This document shows, piece after piece, positions 35,819 to 44,471 of a stretch of DNA of 64,000 nt. This DNA is from Lachnospira sp900551945 (GTDB lineage Bacteria; Bacillota; Clostridia; Lachnospirales; Lachnospiraceae). The notes under the pieces were generated by a model. It did no database searches and was not told where the DNA came from. It was given only the letters and a program-made list of their open reading frames with translations. The position numbers and the translations under genes were made by a program. The first letter of the stretch is position 1. Each line of letters opens with the position of its first letter. The stretch lies in NCBI GenBank assembly GCA_048380335.1, contig DBFCCI010000034.1, forward strand, positions 1-64,000, given 5' to 3'.

Positions 35819-36016
35819 ATGAAATTATTAATATGGCAAATAAGAAACGAAAAAAATATAACTTTAGAGCAACTTGCTACATTAACAAATTTAAGTAAGT
35901 CTGCTTTAAATAATTATGAAAATGGAAAAGTAAGTCCAACTTTAGAAAAATTAAAATTAATAGCTATAGCTTTAAATGTCAAAATAACGGATTTATTTGA
36001 AGATGAATACAAATAA
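35819..36016 (+). CDS. Small XRE-family regulator
   Basis: 65 residues made almost entirely of one HTH_3 domain: LEQLATLTNLSKSALNNYE, then GKVSPTLEKLKLIAIALNV and a DLFEDE end. This is the compact Cro/activator type. It faces away from the RNA polymerase operon and lies beside a second, longer XRE gene on the other strand, as in lysogeny switches. Confidence 0.88.
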   Translation: MKLLIWQIRNEKNITLEQLATLTNLSKSALNNYENGKVSPTLEKLKLIAIALNVKITDLFEDEYK

Positions 36017-36115
36017 TTAAAAATTTCCATAATTATGGAAATAAATACAAAATTTATAGACATATTTATTCATGATTGTTATAATTGCGATAACAAATAT
36101 AGAGGGGGCGTTTTT

Positions 36116-36229
36116 ATGGATTACAAAAATCTAATAATAGCAATGATAAAAGAATTGGATAATACAAAAGATAAAAAATTCCTTTTACAAATCTTTACTA
36201 TGATAAAAAGACACACTCAAAAGGGGTAG
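36116..36229 (+). CDS. Small hypothetical protein
   Basis: 37 residues, MDYKNLIIAMIKELDNTKDK and onward, with a strong AGAGGGGG site before the ATG. Helical and basic at the end. It may be co-transcribed with the small XRE gene. Function unknown. Confidence 0.6.
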   Translation: MDYKNLIIAMIKELDNTKDKKFLLQIFTMIKRHTQKG

Positions 36230-36250
36230 CCAAAAGCTACTCCTTTTTTT
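36219..36250 (+). terminator. Terminator at the convergent XRE genes
   Basis: GGGGTAGC, a CAAAA loop, GCTACTCC and a run of eight T. It terminates the rightward XRE transcript and overlaps the stop region of the leftward XRE gene. Confidence 0.8.
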
Positions 36251-36632
36251 TATACAAAGAATATATATCATTTGCTAATTTACGTAAAACACATTTTGAA
36301 GCTTCGTCTTGTTTTTGATAGACAACAATAAAATCTTTTATAAGTTCTAAAATTTCATCATCAGTATCATCTAACATATCCTGAACGTACATTGCAACTT
36401 CTTCATCATGTGTTAAATGTATAAACATATCACCTTCACCATTTTTTAACCAATTTTCATTTACATGAAATTCTCTACAAATAGATAAAATAGTTTGTTG
36501 TGTTACATTATTAATTCCATTTTCTATTAATGATAATGATGACTTTTTTAAGCCTATTCTTTCTCCAAATGCTTCTTGTGTTAAAGATATTTGAGGGTGT
36601 TTTCTTATTTGCTTTATTCTATCACTTATCAA
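36237..36632 (-). CDS. XRE-family repressor
   Basis: 131 residues. The N-terminal HTH (ISLTQEAFGERIGLKKSSLSLIENG, seen as about residues 15-39) is followed by REFHVNENWLKNGEGDMF, a linker common in phage and mobile-element repressors. The last 60 residues are an acidic helical region that could serve dimerisation or signal response. It is divergently arranged with the sigma-like/DUF262 gene, whose promoter contains a perfect palindrome. It is the best candidate for the locus repressor. Confidence 0.87.
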   Translation of the reverse strand: MISDRIKQIRKHPQISLTQEAFGERIGLKKSSLSLIENGINNVTQQTILSICREFHVNENWLKNGEGDMFIHLTHDEEVAMYVQDMLDDTDDEILELIKDFIVVYQKQDEASKCVLRKLANDIYSLYKKKE

Positions 36633-36715
36633 GTGTTTAATCTCCTTTCATAATTAACAATATCACAATAGTATATGGCAGTCAATAAAAAATTCATTAC
36701 ATAAACTTTTAGGTA

Positions 36716-36760
36716 TTGACAATATTTATATAATAAATTATTATGTTTGTATAACAAACA
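36716..36760 (+). promoter_or_regulatory. Promoter with perfect operator palindrome
   Basis: TTGACA (36716-36721), 17 bp, then TATTAT (36739-36744) is a good sigma-A promoter toward the 624-residue gene. Directly at the start site lies TGTTTGTATAACAAACA (36744-36760), a perfect 7-3-7 palindrome suited to an XRE dimer. Repression of the sigma-like gene by one of the two XRE proteins is the natural inference. Confidence 0.75.
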
Positions 36761-36840
36761 AAAAATTGTTCAATATTGATAAAAATTATAGAAACTTTGA
36801 AAGTATACAAAAATAACATATAGAAAGTTGAAAATACAAT

Positions 36841-38715
36841 ATGATACCCCAAAAGAAAAAAGTAATATTAACCCCAAAAGAATTACAACTAAAATACAAA
36901 TTATCAAATTTGACAAATGAACAACTAAATTTAATTGATGAATATTGCACAAACAATATGAAAAAATTAAAAAATTTAAGCTACAAAGTTTTTAAAATAC
37001 TTAATATTCCTTTATCAGAACATGATGACTTGTATGACGATGCTATAAATGTATTACTTGAAAGTGTCATTAGCTTTGATAATACTAAAAATTTAACTTT
37101 TGAAACATATCTTAATTCAAATATTAAAAAATCTACATCTAGTTGGTTTAGAGATAATTACAAAAGAGCGAAAAGAAGAAATTTGATTTTAGACAGTAAA
37201 GGAAATATTCTTAAAGATAAAAATGGTAATCCAATTATTCAAAAAAATATATCATTTGATGACAACAATTATGAAGATGATATTGATTTAAAAGAAAAAA
37301 TCGCTTCAAATTTTGACATTGAAACAGAAAGTCAGTTTAATTTTAATAAAGATGAGAGGGTAGAAGCCTTCTTAAATTCATTAAGCATACTTCAAAAGAA
37401 CATTTTACTTATGAAGATGGAAGATAATTCAATTGAAGAAATAATAAATAAATTGAAAATTTCTTATGTAAAATATCAAAAAGAAATGAAGAAAATACAA
37501 ACAAATAAAAATATTTCCTTATTTACCAAAAATATTAACGATGGAAATTATAAAACAGAGGTAAGAAACATGAGTGATAGAATTATGGAAATTGAAGAGT
37601 CTAGCAGCTATAGAATGGATAAAAATAATTTATTTAGTCTATTAGAAAACAAAAAAAATGGTGATATAAATTGTAATTACATTTTACAAAGAGAGCCTTT
37701 TCAATGGTCTTCTGAAGAAGCTAATAGATATTTCTGTCGTATCTTATGTAATTTACCTATTCCGGAAATAGTTTTATGCGAGCAAAAGAAAAAGGGTAAA
37801 ACAATATCATATCTTATTGATGGATTACAACGTCTTTCTTATGCTGAAGCCTTTAAAGAAAATCGTATTAAAATCAGTTCAGCAGGGGCTGAAAGACATT
37901 TAATTAAATACCATGATTATATATTAGACGAACAGGGTAATCGTATTCTAGACGAAGATGGTTGTGCAATCTATGAAGCAAAAGTATTTGATGTTATAGG
38001 AAAATATTACAAAGATTTGCCAGAATACCTAAAAAAAAGATTTAATATGTTCAACATTAATGTAACTCAATTTTTCGATTGTACTGATGAACAAATTGCT
38101 GACCATATAAGAGATTATAACAATCATTCATCAATGAATAAAGAACAGAGTGGTTTAACAAAAATATCTACCACAACTGCAGAATATATAAAACAAATTT
38201 CACAAAATAATTCATTTTTTAAAAACTGTGGAAAATTTACAAAATCTAATGAAGTTAAGGGAAAATTAGAAAGAATTGTTACTGAGTCTATTATGCTTTT
38301 ATTTTTCAAAAATGATTGGAAATCAAAACTTGATACTATTTATAAATATGTAGATAAAAATGCTACTGCCCAGCAATTTTTAAAATTAAATTCCCATTTT
38401 AACCGATTAGAATTAGCTTTAGGATATGATAACACAGAACTGAATGAATTATTTACTTATTCTACAACTTCTATGTGGATTGCAGTATTTGATAAATTTA
38501 TTACATATAATATAGATGATTCTCAATTTGTTAATTTCTTAAAAGCTTATAATACTGAATTAAAGTATAAAGAAATTGATGGTGTTTCAATGTCAAACTT
38601 TAAGAACTCAAAACATAATTCTAAAAATAAAATTATTGTTATAGGTAAAATAGATTTAGTTATTAAGCTTATGGAAGAATATTTACATATAAATAATGAA
38701 GAAATTTCTTTATAA
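36841..38715 (+). CDS. Sigma-70-like domain fused to a DUF262 (ParB-like) domain
   Basis: 624 residues. Residues ~60-105 (HDDLYDDAINVLLESVISFD ... LTFETYLNSNIKKS) follow the sigma-70 region 2 pattern 'EDL.QE...GL..A...FD...G..F.TYA...I...'. Residues ~178-225 (FLNSLSILQKNILLMKMED, then SIEEIINKLKISYVKYQKE) fit a region-4-type helix-turn-helix. From ~265 the protein is DUF262: LQREPFQWSSEEANRYFCRI and YLIDGLQRLSYAEAF (D327, G328, R331), the family's DGxQR motif found in GmrS/GmrD-type and other defence proteins. An in-frame ATG at 37570 (residue 244) has GAGG eight bases upstream, so DUF262 could also be made alone. It is the last gene of the locus. Confidence 0.8.
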   Translation: MIPQKKKVILTPKELQLKYKLSNLTNEQLNLIDEYCTNNMKKLKNLSYKVFKILNIPLSEHDDLYDDAINVLLESVISFDNTKNLTFETYLNSNIKKSTSSWFRDNYKRAKRRNLILDSKGNILKDKNGNPIIQKNISFDDNNYEDDIDLKEKIASNFDIETESQFNFNKDERVEAFLNSLSILQKNILLMKMEDNSIEEIINKLKISYVKYQKEMKKIQTNKNISLFTKNINDGNYKTEVRNMSDRIMEIEESSSYRMDKNNLFSLLENKKNGDINCNYILQREPFQWSSEEANRYFCRILCNLPIPEIVLCEQKKKGKTISYLIDGLQRLSYAEAFKENRIKISSAGAERHLIKYHDYILDEQGNRILDEDGCAIYEAKVFDVIGKYYKDLPEYLKKRFNMFNINVTQFFDCTDEQIADHIRDYNNHSSMNKEQSGLTKISTTTAEYIKQISQNNSFFKNCGKFTKSNEVKGKLERIVTESIMLLFFKNDWKSKLDTIYKYVDKNATAQQFLKLNSHFNRLELALGYDNTELNELFTYSTTSMWIAVFDKFITYNIDDSQFVNFLKAYNTELKYKEIDGVSMSNFKNSKHNSKNKIIVIGKIDLVIKLMEEYLHINNEEISL

Positions 38716-38785
38716 AACTGGATTAAAAAATTTTTTAACTTATACATCATTAAACACATATTAAAAATTATATATATCATAAACA

Positions 38786-38821
38786 CAACACTTCGTTAAA
38801 CCGAGATTTAGCGAAGTGTTG
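38786..38821. terminator. Hairpin after the sigma-like/DUF262 gene
   Basis: CAACACTTCG (38786-38795) and CGAAGTGTTG (38812-38821) form a 10-bp stem, extendable by TTAAA/TTTAG. It lies 70 bases after the stop. It could be a terminator or the edge of the element. Confidence 0.5.
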
Positions 38822-38891
38822 TATGAGTTAAAATATTCTTTACTTTTTAAACATTTATCTCTACTCCCTATGTTTTAGACTCCATTTTATT

Positions 38892-38946
38892 ATAAATTAG
38901 TGATTGTTATTTTGAACCACAACTAAACTAACAATCACTAATTTAT
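38892..38946. terminator. 18-bp inverted repeat near the right edge of the element
   Basis: ATAAATTAGTGATTGTTA (38892-38909) is perfectly repeated in inverse at 38929-38946. It lies between the locus and fliB. It may be a bidirectional terminator or a site used by the element. The rest of 38716-39075 shows no gene. Confidence 0.45.
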
Positions 38947-39075
38947 TTATTATTTCAATAATGAAAATCTAGCTCTATAAACTTATGCGCACATTCTATA
39001 TGAACTACAAATACATAATAACTCTCTGATTTACTAACTATATTATGATTAAGATAACTCACAATAAAATAATTG

Positions 39076-40242
39076 TTATTTAATATCTCTTTTTAACAAA
39101 GCTATAAGATTTTCTACCTTGAATATATCATCAAATATAAATTCTTCTGCAAGTACTTCAAGATTATCTTCTGAATATTCGACTTCTCTTGAAAATATAT
39201 GAACTGTTTCAATTCTATCTTCAAATGAAAATTCTCTGTTATTTTTAAGCCATTTGACAATATCCATATCTCTAATTACAAAATAATTAGTTACAGAAAG
39301 TTGTAATTTACCAAACACATCATGGTCATAAGCGGCTTTCATAAAATACCTGAACACAAAATACTTAAGCATATTAGAATATTCATAATTTCTATCTTTA
39401 ATATATTCTGTAAATTCTTTTACTAAAACAGAATAATCTGCTGGACTCATATCTTCACTATGAAGCATATCATACATATCGTCAAGATAATACTGCCATT
39501 GCTCATTTAAGATTTCAAGTTCACTATATGCGTTTAATATGCTTTCAACTTCATACATAGAACTATTTTCGTCTATATTTATGTTTTGTTTATCTAATTG
39601 TAAGGCTTCGTAATTGTTTTGTTGTAATAAATTTATGATATTTTGAATTTCTTCCGTATTATTTTCATTAACAAGGTCTTGAATGTGCTTTCCTATCTCA
39701 ATCATATATATCATTTTATTGTAAAGGGAAATACTTTCGTTATCAATCATTTTAAATAGTAAATCACGAACTTTAAATAAATAATTGGCAAGAACATTAT
39801 CATATTCTGTGTCTATCACTTCTTCCTCGTCTATGTCTTCTATATCCATTGAAAAAGGTTTTCTATCTGTAAATATAATTCTTTCAGCTTCTTCACAGGC
39901 AAGTCCAATTCCTGTTTCTTTTATACTGCCATAATATTCTGTAAATCTTGGAAATTGTGTGCATACAACTCCCATTTTATCTTCACCTAGATTTTTATAG
40001 ATTTCACATAAGTTTTCATTGTCAAGAAATGGACATTTTCCATCTTTAAGCTTGAAGCAGTATTCATCAGTTCTACCAATTGAAGCTCTTAATATATCGC
40101 CAAATTCACCTTCAAGATTAAGATAATAATTAGCTGTTTCATCATCTATATCAATTTCCCAACCGCCTATGCAACAATTATCTTTACATTTAGAAGCTAT
40201 ACAGACAAAATCTTTATAATAATGTGGTACTCTTAATTTCAT
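39076..40242 (-). CDS. fliB: FliB-like flagellin lysine N-methylase
   Basis: 388 residues. The N-terminal block MKLRVPHYYKDFVCIASKC, then CCIGGWEIDID, then KCPFLDNENLCEIY and VVCTQFPRF, has the conserved cysteine pattern of the FliB/YkgJ-like family, thought to bind a metal or Fe-S cluster. FliB methylates lysines of flagellin. The ATG at 40242 follows AAAGGA. It ends the operon that starts with the radical SAM gene 13 bases upstream. This implies a flagellated host; flagellar genes are not in the window. Confidence 0.85.
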   Translation of the reverse strand: MKLRVPHYYKDFVCIASKCKDNCCIGGWEIDIDDETANYYLNLEGEFGDILRASIGRTDEYCFKLKDGKCPFLDNENLCEIYKNLGEDKMGVVCTQFPRFTEYYGSIKETGIGLACEEAERIIFTDRKPFSMDIEDIDEEEVIDTEYDNVLANYLFKVRDLLFKMIDNESISLYNKMIYMIEIGKHIQDLVNENNTEEIQNIINLLQQNNYEALQLDKQNINIDENSSMYEVESILNAYSELEILNEQWQYYLDDMYDMLHSEDMSPADYSVLVKEFTEYIKDRNYEYSNMLKYFVFRYFMKAAYDHDVFGKLQLSVTNYFVIRDMDIVKWLKNNREFSFEDRIETVHIFSREVEYSEDNLEVLAEEFIFDDIFKVENLIALLKRDIK

Positions 40243-40254
40243 AAAATAATCCTT

Positions 40255-42072
40255 TCAATTAAAATTTATTAATGTCACTTGTGCATTATTATTAAGTGGC
40301 TCACGTTTATCATATTCATACATCACCCATTGTATATTTTTATTACCATCTTTGATATAATTTTCACAACCATCACTAAATGATTTGTTAAAATCTTTTA
40401 TATCTATTACTTTTGTTGATATATTTTTAAGATTAAAAGCTACGGAACTTATATCCATAAAAAACATATCTATATGTGTATTTTTTGAAGTGTTAAGATA
40501 TGTATACAATTGACGTATAAACACTTTTTTATTACTTATATCAGGTGCAAAATCCGGTCTTGTCTTTAGATTTTCTCTTAAAAATAAATCAAATACAAGT
40601 ACTTGCTCAAATTCAGATAATAAGTCTTGTTTGTCATTTTGTATAAGCCACTGTTCTATACATTTTATCAAAATATTATATCTTGTAATTCTTGAATGTT
40701 TTATTCCATAAAGGTTATTTTTTTCATAATATTTTGCAATATATTCAAATAAATCAAACTCTGAATTAAAAAACTTTATCCAGTAAGCAATCATATTTAC
40801 ATATTGTCGACTATTGTAATACAGCTCGACCATTTCTTCTATCTGCTTTAAATATAATACATCATCATAAGTAATCCATTTTGTATAAAGAACTTCATAT
40901 GGAGCACAAGACTTGTATACAATACCATATTCTTTTGCCATTCTGTGCATTTTTGAACCTTTAAGCACCTTTAAAAAACCAAGTTGTAGCTGTTCTGGCT
41001 TTAATCTATATACGTAATTAAAGGAACGTTTAAAACTTTCAACATCTTCATATGGAAGTCCTGCTATTAAGTCAAGGTGTTGATGTACATTTTGGTATTT
41101 ATCAATCTTTTTAACAACATCAGATAAAATATCAAGGTTCATAACTCTATCAATTGCTTTTATTGTATCTTGATTAGTTGACTGTACTCCTATCTCAAGC
41201 TGAATAAGCCCTGGTCGCATTGTATTTATAATATCTATCTCATCTTGTTTTAATAAATCTGCCGCAATTTCAAAATGAAAATTTGTTATACCATTGTCAT
41301 TATCTCTTAAAAACGAGAGAAGCTGTAATGTTCTATTGTGGTCGCAGTTAAATGTCCTATCAACAAATTTGACTTGTGCAACCTTGTTATCTAGGAAATA
41401 TTTTAGTTCTGTAAATACTAAATCAAGACTTCTAAAACGTACTGACTTTTCCACAGAAGATAAACAATAACTACAGCCAAACGGACACCCTCTACTACTT
41501 TCATAATATATTATCTTATTTTCAAACAAAGACATATCATTATACACAAATGGAAGCTCATCCATATTAAGTAATGGTCTTACATTTGTTTCAATAAAAT
41601 TTCCTGAACTATTAAATACAATTCCTAGTACATTATTAAGCTGATTATCAATACATATATTATCAGAACTACATAAATTCTCATAAATCATGCAAAGCTG
41701 CGTAAATGTAGCTTCTCCTTCTCCTACCATTACACCTTTAATATATGAATGATTATTAAGTACACTTTTGGCATTATAACTTACTTCTGGTCCACCAAGC
41801 CATATATCTGTATTTGGAAGAATTTTCTTTAACTCTTTTGCACATTCATACACATATTCAATATTCCAAAGATAACACGAAAATGCTATAACATCAGGTC
41901 TTATTTTATAAATTGCACTTATATAATCATCAACATACTGATTAATTGTAAATTCAGCTATTGATACTGTATCTTTAAATTCGCTTTTCTTATCGTGATA
42001 TGCTTTAAGACTATATACAGCAAGATTAGAATGTATGTATTTTGTATTAATAGCTGTTAATAATATTTTCAA
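40255..42072 (-). CDS. B12-binding radical SAM protein (DUF4080-type)
   Basis: 605 residues. The N-terminal ~140 residues are a cobalamin-binding-like Rossmann domain (ILLTAINTKYIHSNLAVYSL ... DIWLGGPEVSYNA). The radical SAM core follows with CPFGCSYCLSS (CxxxCxxC) near residue 196. A C-terminal DUF4080-like region closes the protein. Substrate unknown. The pairing with fliB, 13 bases downstream, suggests one transcript but not necessarily one pathway. Confidence 0.87.
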   Translation of the reverse strand: MKILLTAINTKYIHSNLAVYSLKAYHDKKSEFKDTVSIAEFTINQYVDDYISAIYKIRPDVIAFSCYLWNIEYVYECAKELKKILPNTDIWLGGPEVSYNAKSVLNNHSYIKGVMVGEGEATFTQLCMIYENLCSSDNICIDNQLNNVLGIVFNSSGNFIETNVRPLLNMDELPFVYNDMSLFENKIIYYESSRGCPFGCSYCLSSVEKSVRFRSLDLVFTELKYFLDNKVAQVKFVDRTFNCDHNRTLQLLSFLRDNDNGITNFHFEIAADLLKQDEIDIINTMRPGLIQLEIGVQSTNQDTIKAIDRVMNLDILSDVVKKIDKYQNVHQHLDLIAGLPYEDVESFKRSFNYVYRLKPEQLQLGFLKVLKGSKMHRMAKEYGIVYKSCAPYEVLYTKWITYDDVLYLKQIEEMVELYYNSRQYVNMIAYWIKFFNSEFDLFEYIAKYYEKNNLYGIKHSRITRYNILIKCIEQWLIQNDKQDLLSEFEQVLVFDLFLRENLKTRPDFAPDISNKKVFIRQLYTYLNTSKNTHIDMFFMDISSVAFNLKNISTKVIDIKDFNKSFSDGCENYIKDGNKNIQWVMYEYDKREPLNNNAQVTLINFN

Positions 42073-42200
42073 GTAATTACCTCTTTTCTAACTTATTACA
42101 AAAATAAGTCCACCACATTTCTACTTATTACTTGTAACAGTAGAAATATGGGAACTTCTTTGACATTGTTAAATATTTTTTAATAATTTACAAATGTATT

Positions 42201-42674
42201 TTAACTTACAACAACATCTGCAAGCTGATACCTTATAATTCCATCAATATCTTTTAAATTAAGTTCAACTTGATATCCTATTTTGCCTGCACTAAACATA
42301 ATTGTGTCGTAATCATTAGCTTGTGTCTGAAAGGTTGTTGTAAATTGCTTTTTCATTCCGATAGGAGAACAACCACCATGAACATAGCCTGTAAGTGGCA
42401 AAAGTTCTTTTGATTTTAACATTTCAATTGACTTTTCTTTAACTGCCTTAGCTGCTTTTTTTAAGTCAAGCTCACATTCTACGGGAATTACAAATACATA
42501 GTAATTCTTTGACTTGCCAACTGTAACAAGTGTTTTAAAAACTCTTTCGGGGTCTTGACCTAGTACTTTAGCAACTTCTGTTCCACTTATTGCATCTGTT
42601 GATGAATAATTGTGTGGAATATATTTTACTTTCTTTTTATCAAGTATTCTCATAACATTTGTTTTTTCTTCCAT
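42201..42674 (-). CDS. ybaK: YbaK/EbsC-type aminoacyl-tRNA deacylase
   Basis: 157 residues, full length for the YbaK family that removes Cys from mischarged tRNA-Pro. Diagnostic segments are FKTLVTVGKSKNYYVFVIPV, then KAAKAVKEKSIEML, then GYVHGGCSPIGMKKQF with the GxxxGG-SPxG motif. It starts 12 bases after the ABC-F stop, so the two are probably co-transcribed as translation-quality genes. Confidence 0.93.
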   Translation of the reverse strand: MEEKTNVMRILDKKKVKYIPHNYSSTDAISGTEVAKVLGQDPERVFKTLVTVGKSKNYYVFVIPVECELDLKKAAKAVKEKSIEMLKSKELLPLTGYVHGGCSPIGMKKQFTTTFQTQANDYDTIMFSAGKIGYQVELNLKDIDGIIRYQLADVVVS

Positions 42675-42686
42675 TACTGACCACCT

Positions 42687-44243
42687 CTATACTAATCTTG
42701 TTGTCCACTTTGTACAATCCCATACATCTGTTGCAAGTCCATCATAAAATTCTGGCTCGTGGCATACCATTAATATACTTCCCTTATACTCTTTTAAAGC
42801 TCTTTTTAATTCATCTTTTGCGTCTACGTCAAGGTGGTTAGTCGGCTCATCTAATAAAAGGATATTTGTTTCATTGTTAATTAATTTACAAAGTCGCACT
42901 TTGGCTTGTTCACCACCACTTAATACTCTTACCTTGCTTTCAATGTGTTTTGTTGTAAGACCACATTTTGCAAGGGCTGAACGTACTTCATACTGAGTAT
43001 AACCTGGAAATTCCTCCCAGATTTCTTCAAGACAAGAGTTGTTATTATCTTTTGACATTTCTTGTTCAAAATATCCTATCTCAAGGTAATCTCCAAGTTC
43101 AACTGAACCACTTAATGGCTTGATAAGTCCTAAAATACTCTTTAAAAGTGTAGTTTTTCCAATACCATTTGCACCAATAAGCGCAATCTTTTGTCCTCTT
43201 TCCATAGAAAGATTAAGTGGACTTGATAAAGGTTCATCGTAACCAATTACTAGATTATCTGTTTGGAAAATATATCGTGATGGAGTTCTTGCAACTTTGA
43301 AATTAAATTCTGGCTTTGGCTTTTCCTGTGCCAGCTCTATAACGTCCATGTTATCAAGCTTTTTTTGTCTTGACATTGCCATATTTCTTGTTGCAACTCT
43401 TGCTTTATTACGAGCAACGAAGTCTTTAAGGTCTGCAATCTCTTTTTGTTGTCTATTATATGCAGCTTCCATCTGAGCTTTTTTAACAGCATATACTTCT
43501 TGAAACTTGTCATAGTCACCAACATATCGGTTTAACTGTTGATTATCCATATGGTAAATAATATTAATAACACTATTTAAAAATGGAATATCATGTGATA
43601 TTAAAATAAATGCGTTTTCATAATCGTTAAGATATCGTTTTAACCACTCAATATGCTCTACATCAAGATAATTAGTAGGCTCGTCAAGAAGTAATATATC
43701 TGGCTTTTCAAGAAGTAGTTTACCTAATAAAACTTTAGTTCTTTGACCACCACTTAAATCACATACGTCTTTATCAAGTCCAAGTTCAAGAAGTCCTAGC
43801 GCTCTTGCAACTTCTTCAACCTTTGCATCAATCATATAAAAATCGTGCATTGTAAGCATATCCTGAATAGTTCCAAGTTCTTCCATATAACTTTCCATCT
43901 GCGCTTCATCAGCATCACCCATAAGCGCACATATCTCGTTCATACGTTCTTCTTGCTGATATAGAAAGTCAAAGGCTGATGCCATAACTGAACCAATAGT
44001 CATTCCCTTTTCAAGGACTGCATGCTGGTCAAGATATCCAACTCTTACATTCTTTGACCATTCAACTTTACCTTCATCTGGCATAAGTTTTCCTGTTATT
44101 ATGTTCATAAATGTTGACTTTCCCTCACCATTTGCACCAACAAGACCTATGTGTTCTCCCTTTAACAATCTAAACGACACATCTTCAAATATCGCTCTAT
44201 CACCAAAACCATGTGATAAATGTTCTACATTTAATATACTCAT
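42687..44243 (-). CDS. ABC-F family ribosome-associated ATPase
   Basis: 518 residues with two ATPase domains and no membrane segment. Walker A motifs are GANGEGKSTFMN (near 35) and GANGIGKTTLLK (near 355). Signatures are LSGGQRTKVLLG and LSGGEQAKVRLC, each followed by LLLDEPTN.LDV. The linker between the domains (about 240-310) is basic and helical, the P-site-tRNA interaction motif of ABC-F proteins. These act on stalled ribosomes rather than as exporters. Closest to YkpA/YbiT-like members by length; the exact subfamily is not assigned. Confidence 0.92.
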   Translation of the reverse strand: MSILNVEHLSHGFGDRAIFEDVSFRLLKGEHIGLVGANGEGKSTFMNIITGKLMPDEGKVEWSKNVRVGYLDQHAVLEKGMTIGSVMASAFDFLYQQEERMNEICALMGDADEAQMESYMEELGTIQDMLTMHDFYMIDAKVEEVARALGLLELGLDKDVCDLSGGQRTKVLLGKLLLEKPDILLLDEPTNYLDVEHIEWLKRYLNDYENAFILISHDIPFLNSVINIIYHMDNQQLNRYVGDYDKFQEVYAVKKAQMEAAYNRQQKEIADLKDFVARNKARVATRNMAMSRQKKLDNMDVIELAQEKPKPEFNFKVARTPSRYIFQTDNLVIGYDEPLSSPLNLSMERGQKIALIGANGIGKTTLLKSILGLIKPLSGSVELGDYLEIGYFEQEMSKDNNNSCLEEIWEEFPGYTQYEVRSALAKCGLTTKHIESKVRVLSGGEQAKVRLCKLINNETNILLLDEPTNHLDVDAKDELKRALKEYKGSILMVCHEPEFYDGLATDVWDCTKWTTRLV

Positions 44244-44355
44244 ATTTACTCCTCATCAACTTTGTATTTTACTAAATATTATTTTAATTAATTAAATATT
44301 TCGTTTAAAGCTTAATCTTATTAAATCATAAACTCCAAGTTTTTATTATATCAGC

Positions 44356-44460
44356 AAAAAGGGGTTGTTGCACTAAGAAAATTTTATACAAAATATAGAT
44401 AGTTAATTCGTAAATTATTCTATATTTATATAAATTTTCGTTAATGCGACAGCCCCTTTT
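44356..44460. repeat. MITE-like palindromic repeat, copy 1
   Basis: A 105-bp element with imperfect terminal inverted repeats: the left end AAAAGGGGTTGTTGCACTAA and the right end, reversed, AAAAGGGGCTGTCGCATTAA. The ends continue inward as AAAATTTTATACAAAATATA-like sequence on both sides. It sits 12 bases beyond the transporter gene stop. Two relatives are at 45991 and 46852. Confidence 0.75.
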
Positions 44461-44471
44461 ATAAATATAAA

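Noticed and set aside
9136..38715. R-type (contractile) tailocin
   Set aside because: No sheath, baseplate-wedge or contractile spike genes are seen; Dit/Tal/TMP order indicates a non-contractile tail.
38786..38946. Attachment site pair for the element
   Set aside because: No matching direct repeat was found by eye near 7.4-9.1 kb, so no att site is claimed.
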